A DNA stretch of 64,000 nt, taken from assembly GCA_035570235.1 (NCBI GenBank), contig DATMML010000083.1, positions 1 to 64,000 of the forward strand. Reading direction: 5' to 3'. A program made the position numbers and the translations under genes. The notes beneath the pieces are model-generated. The model ran no database searches and was not told the origin of the DNA. It saw nothing but the letters and a program-made list of their open reading frames with translations. The stretch is from Vicinamibacteria bacterium (GTDB taxonomy: Bacteria > Acidobacteriota > Vicinamibacteria > Fen-336). Shown here in pieces: positions 17,893-26,981 of this stretch; within the stretch, counting starts at the first letter, position 1, and each line of letters starts with the position of its first letter.

Positions 17893-18375
17893 ATGGACAC
17901 CATCAAGGAACTTCTGGTCAACGGCACCCGGCATTCCATCGACGTGGGCCCGGAGCGGAGCCTGCTGGGCGTCCTGCGCGATGAGCTTGAGCTGACGGGC
18001 ACCAAATACGGGTGCGGCGAGGGCCAGTGCGGCGCCTGCACGGTTCTCGTGGACGGCCAGGCCGCGCGGTCCTGTTTGATCAAGGTGGGCAGTGCCGTCG
18101 GGAAGGCGATCACCACCATCGAGGGGCTGGAGAAGAACGGCCAGCTCCATCCCCTCCAGGCCGCGTTCCTGGAGGCGGGCGCGATGCAGTGCGGCTACTG
18201 TACGGCGGGCATGATCATGGCAGGCGTCGCCCTTCTCGGGAAAATCCCGGAACCCGGGGAGCGGGATGTCGCGCGGGCGCTCGAAGGCAACCTCTGCCGC
18301 TGCGGCACGTATCCCCGGATCGTGACCGCGGTGTGCGCGGCAGCTCGATCTCGAGCGAGGTCGTCCCATGACTGA
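17893..18375 (+). CDS. molybdenum hydroxylase [2Fe-2S] small subunit
   Basis: A 160-residue ferredoxin-type subunit of the xanthine dehydrogenase/isoquinoline 1-oxidoreductase (IorA-like) family, carrying electrons from the molybdenum centre. The plant-type cluster motif is CGEGQCGACTVLVDG with a further Cys in ARSCLIK. The C-terminal helical domain has the second cluster motif CGYCTAGM and NLCRCGTYPRI. Length is normal for the family. Its last codons overlap the large-subunit start by 8 nt, so the two are translationally coupled. No FAD subunit is adjacent, consistent with a two-subunit IorAB-type enzyme that passes electrons to another acceptor. Substrate unknown. Confidence 0.93.
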   Translation: MDTIKELLVNGTRHSIDVGPERSLLGVLRDELELTGTKYGCGEGQCGACTVLVDGQAARSCLIKVGSAVGKAITTIEGLEKNGQLHPLQAAFLEAGAMQCGYCTAGMIMAGVALLGKIPEPGERDVARALEGNLCRCGTYPRIVTAVCAAARSRARSSHD

Positions 18376-20530
18376 GACACGGGAGCCAAACCCTCGGCCC
18401 GAGGTGGAGCGCTACGAGCTCTTCGCCCGACCCGGTTACCGCTTCGACCTCGGGCGGCGCGACTTCTGCAAGATCCTGGGGGGTGGCGTCGTCGTGACCG
18501 TGGCCCTCGACCCTGCCTTGGCGCTCCAGGAGTCCGGAGGTGCCCGCCGGAGTTCCGGGGACGCGATGCCCCGGGAGCTCGGCGCCTGGCTGCACGTCGC
18601 GGCAGACGGGGCCGTGACCGTCTACACGGGCAAGGCGGAGATGGGGCAAAACATCCGCACCTCGCTCGCCCAGGTCGTGGCCGAGGAGCTGCGCGTGCCC
18701 CTCCCGGCCATCACGATGATCATGGCGGACACCGCGCAGACTCCCTTCGACATGGGGACCTTCGGAAGTCGCACCACGCCCTACATGGCCCCCCAGTTGC
18801 GGAGGGCGGCCGCCGCGGCGCGCGAGCTGCTCATCGGCCTCGCGGCCGAGAAATGGGGGGTCGATCGGGCGTCGGTGGAGGCGGGGGATGGCAGGGTGGG
18901 CCACCCTCCGACGAGGCGTTCGCTAAGCTTTGGCGAGCTCACCCGGGGCCAGAAGCTCGTGAGAACGATCGGCGAGAGCGAGCCCACCAGCCCGCCCGAG
19001 CGCTGGACCATCGCCGGGCAGTCGATTGCCAAGGTGAACGGCCGCCAAATCGTGACCGGGAAGCACAAGTACACATCGGACCTCACGCGCCCGGGCATGC
19101 TCCACGGGAAGGTGCTCCGGCCTCCCAGTTTCGGGGCCGCGCTCCTGTCCCTGGATGCCCGGGAAGCGGAAGCCATCCCCGGTGCTACCGTCGTCCGCGA
19201 CGGGGAGTTCGTGGGCGTCGCTGCGCCCACCGAGCCGATCGCCTCCCGCGCCCGCGACGCGATCCACGCCGAATGGAAGGCCGCCGCCCAGCCGTCGGGA
19301 AGACAGATCTTCGAGTACCTCAAGAAGAACCCGGTGGACGGCCAGGGGTTCGATGCGCGGTCGCGTCACGTCGTGGGCTCCGTCGAGGAGGGCCTCGCGG
19401 AGGCGGGGACGAAGCTGGAGACTACGTACACGGTGGCCTACATCGCCCACGTTCCCCTGGAGCCACGGGCCGCGGTGGCGGAGTGGGGGGAGGGGGGGTT
19501 GACGGTCTGGACGGGAACGCAGCGCCCCTTCGGGGTCCAGGCCGAGCTGGCCGAGGCCTTCAGGCTGACCCTGGACAAGGTGCGCGTGATCGTCCCCGAC
19601 ACCGGCTCCGGCTATGGCGGCAAGCACACCGGCGAAGCGGCCGTAGAGGCGGCGCGCCTGGCCAAAGCCGCCGGCCATCCGGTCAAGCTGGTCTGGACGC
19701 GGGAAGAGGAGTTTACCTGGGCCTACTTCCGTCCCGCAGGGGTGATCGAGGTGCGCAGCGGTGCGCGAGCCGACGGCACGCTCCTGGCATGGGAGTTCCA
19801 CAACTACAACTCCGGCCCTTCCGCGATCCACACCCCCTACGAGGTACCCCACCAGAAGATCGAGTTCCATCCTGCCCGCTCGCCCCTGCGGCAGGGGTCC
19901 TATCGGGGCCTGGCCGCCACCGCCAACCACTTCGCGCGCGAGACGCACATGGACGAGCTGGCCTCGGCCCTGGGTCTAAGTCCCCTGGAGTTCCGCCTCC
20001 GCAACCTGAAGGACGCTCGCCTGCGCGCCGTCCTCGAGGCGGCCGCCGAGCGCTTCGGCTGGGGGAAGGCAAAAGCCTCCCCGGAGCGCGGCTTCGGCCT
20101 GGCCTGCGGGGTGGAGAAGGGAGGGTACCTGGCCAGCTGCGCGGAGGTGTCCGTCTCGCGCCCCGCGGGCGAGGTTCGGGTCGTGCGCGTGGTGACGGCT
20201 TTCGAATGCGGCGCCATCCTGAACCCGGACCACCTCCAGAACCAGGTGGAAGGGGCCGTGATCATGGGCTTGGGGGGTGCGCTCTTCGAGGCCATCGAGT
20301 CCGAGGGCGGAGAGATCCTCAACCCCCGGCTTTCCGGCTATCGTGTGCCCCGCTTCAAGGACGTACCCCTTCTGGAGACCGTACTCCTCGACCGCAAGGA
20401 CCTGCCCTCGGCGGGGGCAGGGGAGACGCCGATCGTGGGCGTGGCGCCCGCGCTGGGGAACGCCTTGTTCTCGGCCACGGGCCTCCGTCTTAGGTCGCTG
20501 CCCCTCGCGCCCCGCGGCTTGCCCGCCTAG
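18368..20530 (+). CDS. molybdopterin-binding aldehyde oxidase/IorB-like large subunit, Tat-exported
   Basis: A 720-residue catalytic subunit of the xanthine oxidase family, IorB type. Near the N-terminus GRRDFCKILGGGVVVTVAL fits a twin-arginine signal (RRxFxK followed by a hydrophobic stretch), implying folding with cofactor and export. Molybdopterin-family motifs include TGKAEMGQNIRTSLAQVVAE, GSGYGGKHTGEAAVEAARLA and the C-terminal GAGETPIVGVAPALGNALF with the conserved active-site Glu. It overlaps the FeS subunit gene by 8 nt. Converging on it is a TonB receptor, and further on lies a Tat-exported FAD oxidase, which hints at a shared role in using a nitrogen heterocycle or aldehyde. That link is inference. 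Confidence 0.9.
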   Translation: MTETREPNPRPEVERYELFARPGYRFDLGRRDFCKILGGGVVVTVALDPALALQESGGARRSSGDAMPRELGAWLHVAADGAVTVYTGKAEMGQNIRTSLAQVVAEELRVPLPAITMIMADTAQTPFDMGTFGSRTTPYMAPQLRRAAAAARELLIGLAAEKWGVDRASVEAGDGRVGHPPTRRSLSFGELTRGQKLVRTIGESEPTSPPERWTIAGQSIAKVNGRQIVTGKHKYTSDLTRPGMLHGKVLRPPSFGAALLSLDAREAEAIPGATVVRDGEFVGVAAPTEPIASRARDAIHAEWKAAAQPSGRQIFEYLKKNPVDGQGFDARSRHVVGSVEEGLAEAGTKLETTYTVAYIAHVPLEPRAAVAEWGEGGLTVWTGTQRPFGVQAELAEAFRLTLDKVRVIVPDTGSGYGGKHTGEAAVEAARLAKAAGHPVKLVWTREEEFTWAYFRPAGVIEVRSGARADGTLLAWEFHNYNSGPSAIHTPYEVPHQKIEFHPARSPLRQGSYRGLAATANHFARETHMDELASALGLSPLEFRLRNLKDARLRAVLEAAAERFGWGKAKASPERGFGLACGVEKGGYLASCAEVSVSRPAGEVRVVRVVTAFECGAILNPDHLQNQVEGAVIMGLGGALFEAIESEGGEILNPRLSGYRVPRFKDVPLLETVLLDRKDLPSAGAGETPIVGVAPALGNALFSATGLRLRSLPLAPRGLPA

Positions 20531-20619
20531 TCCAACGTCGGGGACTCCTCCCTCGCGGCCGGAGTGGGCAGGGGACGGCCCCGACTCACCCGTGCCCCTG
20601 TGCGGTCCGAGGACCCGCC

Positions 20620-23271
20620 CTAGAAATCCACGCGGGCGACAAGGCCAAACGTCCGCGGCTGGTTGGTCAGGTAACCGATGCGGGCCCGGGTGCCGCGCTC
20701 ACGGTCCAGGGCCAGCAGGGCCCGCTCGTCCGTCAAGTTGTCACCGTAGAGGCTCACGTCCCACTTGCCCCGGCGAATCCCCACCCGCGCGTTGAGGATG
20801 TTGTAGGCGGGCATGATGGGGGTGTAGGAGAAGAATTGCTGGGTCAGGGGGCCGCCGATGGTGTTGGCCCCGAACGACGTCATGTCCAGCGTGCCCGGAG
20901 CGAGGTTGGAGGGGAAGGCGACAACATCGTCGCCGACCTGGGTCAGGCGCGAGCCGATGTGCTGGAAGGAGCCGGTCAGGTAGCCCGCCCACCCCTGCTT
21001 CATCTGCCAATGGTAGGTTGCGGCGGCCGCCATCTGGAACTGGGGCACGCTGGGCAGGCGGCCCCCGCTCTGGAGGCCCTGCACGACACTGACCGAGCCG
21101 TCAGGAGCGGTGGAAGTCAGAGTCGACTGCAAGGTGGCGCTGTCGTAGCTGGCGGAGATGGCGAAGTCGAAGTCCTTGGTGGGGGCCGCGCTCAGCTCCA
21201 CCTCCCCGCCTAGGCTGCGGGACTTCGGCACGTTGAAGATGAGGCGGGACGAGCAGGAGCCCGCGGTCACCGTGGCCTGGAGATCTCGGATGTCCATGTA
21301 GAAGGCGGAGACGTTGAACGAGCCGCGTCCGCCCAGGATCCGGGACTTGGAGCCGAGCTCATAGTCCCAGGCCGTCTCGTCCTTCCAGGCCGTGCGCCCG
21401 CCGAAGGTTACGAGGTCCTGGGGGGTGCAGAGAGGAGCGTTGATGGGGTCGTTGATCCCTCCCAGCCGGAAGCCCTTGGAGACCTGGGCATTCACGTTCG
21501 TGGTGTCGCTCGCCTTGTAGCTGAAGATGATGCGCGGGGCCACGCCGTTGGCGGTGGTGGTGCCCGGCTGCGACACCGGGTTGCCGTGCCCGTCGTCCCC
21601 GAAAATGCCGTCGAAGACCTGGGCCTTGTCCTCGCTGAAGTGGTAGTAGCGCAATCCCCCGGTCAGGCTGAAGCGGTCCTGGGTCCAGGTGGCCTCGCCA
21701 AAGCCCGCAAACTGGTCGAGCTTGTAGCCAAGGCTGGAGAAGAAGAGAACGTTGAAGGGGGCGAAGGTCTCCTTGCTGGGAATGCCGCTCAACTCCGTGA
21801 AGTTGGCAACGTGCAGCTGCTGGCCGTAGGTGCGCTTGGTGTTGGCGTAGAAGCCCCCGAGCACCCACCGGATCTGACCCTTGCCCCCGGCCAGGCGCAG
21901 TTCCTCCGTCCATGTCTTGGCGGGGTCGGTGAGGTCGTTCAACGGAGCGTTCAGGGTGTAGATGCTCGGGGGGAGGCCGATGCTGCCGCCGGTGATGCTC
22001 GAGGTCAAAGCCCCCGCATCGCGGACCACGAGGACCTTGCGATGGGTGTAGGAAGTGATCGAGGTCAAGGCTACGGTCCCGAAGTTGTAGTTGATGTTGA
22101 GGTCGCCCAGGTAGAAATCGTCCGTATAGGGCTCCGCAACCTGGGTGAATTGCTGGCGGGGCCCGAGGGTCACGGGGGGACGGGTGGTGGTGTAGGGATT
22201 GGCCAGGATGTTGAAGGCATCGACGCGGTTCCAGCCATCCATGGTCACACGCTGATAGACGAAGCGGGGAGTGATGCTCAGGCGGTCGCTGGGAGCGAAG
22301 AGGAAGGTGATCCGCCCGCCCTCCCGCTCCCCGCTGTTCACGTTCTTCTTCACGCTCAGGTTGGGCTGTACGGCGTCGATGAAGCCCCCCAACCGGTTGT
22401 AGTAGGCCAGCGCGCGCACGGCCGCGGTATCGCTCAGTTTCAGGTTGCCGCCCAGCTTGAAGTCCCCCCCGAAGTCACCGCCGTGCAGGGCGTTGCCCCC
22501 GAATTCCGCGAACCCCTTGTTGCCGGAGATCTCCGGCTGGTTGGTGATGTAGCGGAGGGTTCCCGACTCGGAGCCGGAGCCGAAGAGCGTGCCCTGGGGC
22601 CCGCGCAAGACCTCGACCCGGTTCATGTCGAAAAGATCGATATCCGGGGTAAAGAGGGAGAGGGAAATCACGGATTCGTCCAGGTAGGCGCCCACCTGCT
22701 CCTTGACCCCCGGCTGGTCGCGCGCAATCTGCCCGGACGATACGCCGCGCATCGCGACCTGGCTTTGGCCGGGGCCCAGGTTCTGGATCGTGAACCCGGC
22801 CACGTTGGCGGCCAGGGATTCGATGCCGTCGATGCTGCGCTCTCGCAACGTTTCCTCGGTGGCGGCGGCCACGGAGAAGGGAGTGTTCTGGATACTCTCC
22901 TCTCTCTTCATGGCCGTGACCGTGATCTCCTCCTCGAGCTTGGTCTCGAGGGAGAAATCTGCGGTCACCGTCGCGCCGCCGTCGACCTTCAGGTCCTTGC
23001 GGGTCTGTTTGCCGAACCCTTTGAGGGTCACGGCCACGGAGTAGACGCCGGGAGGCAGGCTGATCGTGTAGCTGCCGTTGGCGGTGGAGGTTACGGACTT
23101 CGTGGCGCTGGTGGTCTGGTTGATGGCCGTAATTGTCGCCCCGGGGACGGTGCTCCCGCTGGGGTCGCGCACGGTTCCGCCAATGCTCCCCGCGGACTGG
23201 GCGAGCGCGGGCACGGCAGACAGCGCGGAGAGAAGGGCGAGAGACCACACCCACACCCGTGATTTCAACAT
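20620..23271 (-). CDS. TonB-dependent outer-membrane receptor
   Basis: An 883-residue receptor. The ATG at 23271 follows GAGGAGG and opens a signal peptide (MLKSRVWVWSLALLSALSAV, then PALAQ). Order: carboxypeptidase-regulatory-like domain (~25-110; GSIGGTVRDPSGSTVPGATI), TonB box/plug (ITVTAMKREESIQNTPFSVA; plug to ~250), and a 22-stranded barrel to the C-terminal strand PRTFGLVARVDF. The plug+barrel layout is like receptors that import large or scarce substrates; the domain-fused form is frequent in Acidobacteriota. It is divergent from the FAD oxidase gene and convergent with the molybdenum hydroxylase, so it may import their substrate. Confidence 0.93.
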   Translation of the reverse strand: MLKSRVWVWSLALLSALSAVPALAQSAGSIGGTVRDPSGSTVPGATITAINQTTSATKSVTSTANGSYTISLPPGVYSVAVTLKGFGKQTRKDLKVDGGATVTADFSLETKLEEEITVTAMKREESIQNTPFSVAAATEETLRERSIDGIESLAANVAGFTIQNLGPGQSQVAMRGVSSGQIARDQPGVKEQVGAYLDESVISLSLFTPDIDLFDMNRVEVLRGPQGTLFGSGSESGTLRYITNQPEISGNKGFAEFGGNALHGGDFGGDFKLGGNLKLSDTAAVRALAYYNRLGGFIDAVQPNLSVKKNVNSGEREGGRITFLFAPSDRLSITPRFVYQRVTMDGWNRVDAFNILANPYTTTRPPVTLGPRQQFTQVAEPYTDDFYLGDLNINYNFGTVALTSITSYTHRKVLVVRDAGALTSSITGGSIGLPPSIYTLNAPLNDLTDPAKTWTEELRLAGGKGQIRWVLGGFYANTKRTYGQQLHVANFTELSGIPSKETFAPFNVLFFSSLGYKLDQFAGFGEATWTQDRFSLTGGLRYYHFSEDKAQVFDGIFGDDGHGNPVSQPGTTTANGVAPRIIFSYKASDTTNVNAQVSKGFRLGGINDPINAPLCTPQDLVTFGGRTAWKDETAWDYELGSKSRILGGRGSFNVSAFYMDIRDLQATVTAGSCSSRLIFNVPKSRSLGGEVELSAAPTKDFDFAISASYDSATLQSTLTSTAPDGSVSVVQGLQSGGRLPSVPQFQMAAAATYHWQMKQGWAGYLTGSFQHIGSRLTQVGDDVVAFPSNLAPGTLDMTSFGANTIGGPLTQQFFSYTPIMPAYNILNARVGIRRGKWDVSLYGDNLTDERALLALDRERGTRARIGYLTNQPRTFGLVARVDF

Positions 23272-23447
23272 GATGCCTCCTCGTCGTGATTGCTTGGCCG
23301 AAACCAAGAAGTTGCGTTTCCGTGACGGCGGCTCGTGCATCTTCATACGGCCGCGCGTGAGCTTTGTCAAGGGCGGGCACCGGGGGGCGGACGCGCATAC
23401 GCAGGTGAGAGAGCGAGTTGCGAGGCGGGAGGGGTAGCCTAGGGGCT

Positions 23448-23479
23448 GGAGGGAGGCGGCCATGGAGGGAGGCGGCCAT
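23448..23479. repeat. 16-bp tandem duplication in the divergent promoter region
   Basis: GGAGGGAGGCGGCCAT occurs twice head to tail (23448-23463 and 23464-23479) in the 335-bp region between the divergent TonB-receptor and FAD-oxidase genes. Each copy contains a purine-rich stretch and ends in CAT. The rest of 23272-23606 contains no gene I can recognise. Confidence 0.8.
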
Positions 23480-23606
23480 TGCCGTGGGGGCGGGAGAGGG
23501 GTATGGTCTCGGCCCGGGCGGAGCCCGAGCCCGGGGCGCCGGGTGGCGGGGAGCGGCCACTACCGCCGTTCGCGCCGCCGAGGGCTTTGCCCCGAGGGAG
23601 CAAGGA

Positions 23607-24860
23607 ATGAATACGACACGCCGTGGCTTCGTTCGGACGGCCGGGGCCGGCGCCCTGGGAACTGCACTCCTCCCCCGGCTTGTTCGTGGCCAGGCTCCGG
23701 CCATGCCCCGGAGCCAAGAGTTCGACGTAGCCGTGGTGGGGGCCGGGGTCTTTGGCTCTTGGATCGCATACCAGCTGCAGCGCGCAGGCCGCCGGGTCGC
23801 CCTGATCGATGCCTACGGGCCCGGCAATGCCCGGGCGAGCTCGGGTGGGCAGACCCGGGTCATCCGCATGGGCTACGGAGACAAAGAGATCTACACGCGG
23901 TGGTCCCTCCGCTCGCTGGAGTTGTGGAAGGACGTGTTGCGGGAGGCGGGTCGGCCTGCGCTCTTCCAGCGGACGGGGGTGCTCTGGATGGCGCGGGAGC
24001 TCGACTCCCTCACCACGAAGACGATCGCTACCCTCGAACGGCTCGGGGTCAACCACGAACGTCTCGAACGCACCGTGCTCGAGGCCCGCTGGCCGCAAGT
24101 CGGTTGGGGCCCCATCACCTGGGCCATCTACGAGCCCGAGAGCGGCCTTCTGGCCGCTTTTCTGGCCGTCCAGACCGTGGCCGAGATGGCCAGGAAGGCG
24201 GGGGCCACCTATCTGGAAGAGAGCGTGCTCGCCCCCGTGGCCAAGGGGGGGCTGGCCGCCGTCACTACCCGCTCCGGCAAGACTGTCTCCGCGAAGACGT
24301 TTGTTTTTGCGGCCGGCCCTTGGCTGGCCAAGCTGGTCCCGGAGGTTCTCGGCGACCGGATCTTCCCCACCCGGCAGGAGGTCCTCTACTTCGGGGTACC
24401 CCCCGGGGACGAGCGCTTTTCCTGCCTGGCCCTGCCCATCTGGGTGGACTTCGCGGAAGAAATCTATGGCATACCCGACTTCCAGGGGCGGGGTTTCAAG
24501 GTCGCTCCTGACCGCCATGGTCCCCCCGTCGACCCCGACTCCCTCGAGCGGGTTCCGAGCCCGGAGGCCGTCGCTCGCGTGCGTGAGTTCGTGGGCCGCC
24601 GCTTCCCCGCCCTCCGGGAGGCGCCCATCGTGGGTTCCGAGGTGTGCCAGTACGAGAACACCTCAAACGGGGATTTCCTCATCGACCGGCACCCGGAATG
24701 GGAGAACGCCTGGCTAGTGGGTGGGGGCTCCGGCCACGGCTTCAAGCACGGACCGGCGGTGGGGGAGTACGTGGCCGCGCGGATAGCGGACGGGAAGCCC
24801 GTGGAGGCAAAGTTCAGCCTGGCCACCAAGGAGAGGGTTCAGGCGCGGACCGTCTTCTAA
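23607..24860 (+). CDS. Tat-exported FAD-dependent oxidoreductase (sarcosine/N-methyltryptophan oxidase-like)
   Basis: A 417-residue flavoprotein of the D-amino-acid oxidase superfamily. The ATG at 23607 is preceded by GCAAGGAA and opens a twin-arginine signal (TTRRGFVRTAGAGALGTALL). The dinucleotide-binding fold starts at FDVAVVGAGVFGSWIAYQLQ, with the second acidic residue in VALIDAYGPGNARASSGGQT. The C-terminal part carries ENTSNGDFLIDRHPEWENAW and GGGSGHGFKHGPAVGEYVA as in monomeric sarcosine/N-methyl-L-tryptophan oxidases, which use O2 and cofactor to demethylate secondary amines. Export by Tat is unusual for the soluble enzymes of this family and matches the Tat-type signal on the nearby molybdenum hydroxylase. 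Confidence 0.88.
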   Translation: MNTTRRGFVRTAGAGALGTALLPRLVRGQAPAMPRSQEFDVAVVGAGVFGSWIAYQLQRAGRRVALIDAYGPGNARASSGGQTRVIRMGYGDKEIYTRWSLRSLELWKDVLREAGRPALFQRTGVLWMARELDSLTTKTIATLERLGVNHERLERTVLEARWPQVGWGPITWAIYEPESGLLAAFLAVQTVAEMARKAGATYLEESVLAPVAKGGLAAVTTRSGKTVSAKTFVFAAGPWLAKLVPEVLGDRIFPTRQEVLYFGVPPGDERFSCLALPIWVDFAEEIYGIPDFQGRGFKVAPDRHGPPVDPDSLERVPSPEAVARVREFVGRRFPALREAPIVGSEVCQYENTSNGDFLIDRHPEWENAWLVGGGSGHGFKHGPAVGEYVAARIADGKPVEAKFSLATKERVQARTVF

Positions 24861-24909
24861 ACGGGATCTCCGGTTTTCGCTCCCCTCCCCGGCCGCCGCG
24901 GGCCTTGCC

Positions 24910-25623
24910 TCAAGGGCGAGCGAGCTCTTCGAGGACGGCGTCGAAGGGGTAGAACCCCGTGCGATCCGCGATCCACTCCCCGGCAAGGACGGCACCCAGG
25001 GCAAAGCCCCGTCGCGAGCGAGCCCGGTGCTCGAGCAGTATCTCGTCCGCCCCGGAGTCGAATCCCACCGTGTGCTCGCCCACGATGCCGCCCGCCCGAA
25101 CGGAGGCCACGTGGAAGGCGTCGGGGGGAAGAGCCCCCTCCAGTCGAGTGGCGGCCCGGTGGCGGGCTCCCCCCGCCTCCTCTAGGATCGAAGTCAGGAC
25201 GCGGGCCGTACCGGAAGGCGCGTCCTTCTTCTGGCGGTGGTGGCGCTCGAGGATGTAGGGATCGTAGTCCGTGAAGGGGGCGAGGGTTTTCGCCGCCTGG
25301 CGCACGATTCGGTAGAAGAGGTTGACGCCTATGGAGAAGTTAGCGGCATGGACCAATCCCCCCCCCGAGGTCTCCACCAGCATCCGTATCTCGTCCAGGT
25401 GGCCGCTCCAGCCCGTGGTCCCCACCACGTATCGGCTGCCCGCCACCAGAGCCGCGGCCACGTTCGCCACCACCGAGCTCGGGGCCGTGAAGTCGATCCC
25501 CACCACGCAGCCGGGCGGGTAGGCGGTCCCGCGGCTGGCGATCACGGGCAGGTGGCCCCGCTCCAGCAACACCGTCTCCACCTCGCGCCCCATCTTGCCG
25601 TAGCCGACCACCGCCATCTTCAA
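24910..25623 (-). CDS. dapB: 4-hydroxy-tetrahydrodipicolinate reductase
   Basis: A 237-residue enzyme of lysine and diaminopimelate synthesis, reducing 4-hydroxy-tetrahydrodipicolinate with NAD(P)H. The N-terminal Rossmann motif is VVGYGKMGREVETVLLERG, a short form of the usual GxxGxMG. The catalytic region is ERHHRQKKDAPSGTA, with the HH pair and the catalytic lysine. Length is at the short end of the family (usually ~240-275). The start codon overlaps the lysC stop by 4 nt (ATGA), the third gene of an asd-lysC-dapB transcript. No dapA is in the window. Confidence 0.93.
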   Translation of the reverse strand: MKMAVVGYGKMGREVETVLLERGHLPVIASRGTAYPPGCVVGIDFTAPSSVVANVAAALVAGSRYVVGTTGWSGHLDEIRMLVETSGGGLVHAANFSIGVNLFYRIVRQAAKTLAPFTDYDPYILERHHRQKKDAPSGTARVLTSILEEAGGARHRAATRLEGALPPDAFHVASVRAGGIVGEHTVGFDSGADEILLEHRARSRRGFALGAVLAGEWIADRTGFYPFDAVLEELARP

Positions 25624-26981
25624 GGCTGGCCCCTCTCGAAGAACTCCCGGTGCAGCAGACGTACGGCCCGCTCCGCGTCCGCGTCCGCCACCACGAAGGA
25701 GACGTTCACGTCCGAGGCCCCAAACGAGATCATGACCACGTTCACGGAGGAGAGGGCCTGGAATATGCGGCCCGCCAGCCCGGAACGCCGCACGAAGCCG
25801 CGGCCTACCACGCTGACGATGGCCATGGCGGAAATGACCCGGACCTCACCAAGAGAGGCCAGGTCGGCCTGGACGGCGGACAGGGCGGCGGGGTTGTCCA
25901 CGGTCAGGGAAATGGAGACTTCGGAGGTGGCGATGAGATCGACAGGCGTGCGGTGACGGGCAAAGACCTCGAACACCTGGGCCACGAAACCGTGGGCCAT
26001 CAGCATGCGGGGCTGGGCGATCAGAATGACGGAGATCCCCTTCTTGAAGGCGATGGCGCGGGGCTCGCCTTCCGCCCCCGGGGCGGCGGCCGTGATGAGG
26101 GTGCCGGGAGCGGCGGGGTTCAGGGAATTGAGGATGATGACGGGGATTCCCCTCTCCACCGCGGGCTTGATGCTCGCGGGGTGAAGGACCTTGGCCCCGA
26201 AGTAGGCCAGCTCGGCCGCCTCGTCGAAGCTGATTTTGGGTATGACCCGCGCCCCCGGGAAGACCCGCGGGTCCAGCGTCATTATGCCGTCCACATCCGT
26301 CCAGATCTGGATCTCCTCGGCGGGGAGCAGGGAGCCGAAGACGGAGGCCGACCAGTCTGAGCCCCCGCGGCCGAGGGTCGTGGCGACACCCTCCCGGGTG
26401 CTGCCGATGAACCCGCCCAGGACGGGGATGATCCCCTCCTCCGCCAGCGGCCGCACGTTTTCCCTAACCCGTGCCCCCGTCTCCTCCAGCAAGGGCTGGG
26501 CGCGGCCGAAGGAATCGTCGGTGAGGAGCACGCTACGGGCGTCGAGGGCGCGGGCGGGGACATCGGCCTGCTGGAGGGCGGCGGCCACGATCTCGCAGGA
26601 AACGCGCTCGCCCATGCCGGCGATGGCGTCCAGGGAGCGGGGGGTCAGCTCCTCCAGGTAGTGCACGCCGGTGTACAGGATTCGCAACTCGGCCAGCACT
26701 TCCTCCACCTGGGCGAGGAGCCGGTTGCGGACCTCTCCCGCGGGGATGAGGTCGCGGATGGTGTCGTTGTGCCGGGCCTGCATCTCCTGAACGACGGCGT
26801 CGCTCGCGGGGTCGCGGGCGAGCGCGGCGCGGGCCCCGCGGATCAGGAGGTCGGTGACTCCGGCCAGGGCGGAAACGACCACGACCGGCCTGCGCTCCCG
26901 CCGCTCCCGGACGCGTGCCACCAAGTTCAGGATGCGCTGGGCGGACCCCACCGAGGTCCCCCCGAACTTCATCACGATCAT
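25620..26981 (-). CDS. lysC: aspartate kinase
   Basis: A 453-residue aspartokinase, phosphorylating aspartate as the first committed step to lysine, threonine and methionine. The N-terminal motif KFGGTSVGSAQRI and the internal GRGGSDWSASVFGSLL belong to the catalytic kinase fold. Two ACT domains occupy the C-terminal ~150 residues (ISVILIAQPRMLMAHGFVAQ; VNVVMISFGASDVNVSFVVA), where lysine or threonine usually inhibits. It is a monofunctional enzyme rather than a fused homoserine dehydrogenase. Stop/start overlaps of 4 nt with both asd and dapB indicate translational coupling. Confidence 0.95.
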   Translation of the reverse strand: MIVMKFGGTSVGSAQRILNLVARVRERRERRPVVVVSALAGVTDLLIRGARAALARDPASDAVVQEMQARHNDTIRDLIPAGEVRNRLLAQVEEVLAELRILYTGVHYLEELTPRSLDAIAGMGERVSCEIVAAALQQADVPARALDARSVLLTDDSFGRAQPLLEETGARVRENVRPLAEEGIIPVLGGFIGSTREGVATTLGRGGSDWSASVFGSLLPAEEIQIWTDVDGIMTLDPRVFPGARVIPKISFDEAAELAYFGAKVLHPASIKPAVERGIPVIILNSLNPAAPGTLITAAAPGAEGEPRAIAFKKGISVILIAQPRMLMAHGFVAQVFEVFARHRTPVDLIATSEVSISLTVDNPAALSAVQADLASLGEVRVISAMAIVSVVGRGFVRRSGLAGRIFQALSSVNVVMISFGASDVNVSFVVADADAERAVRLLHREFFERGQP

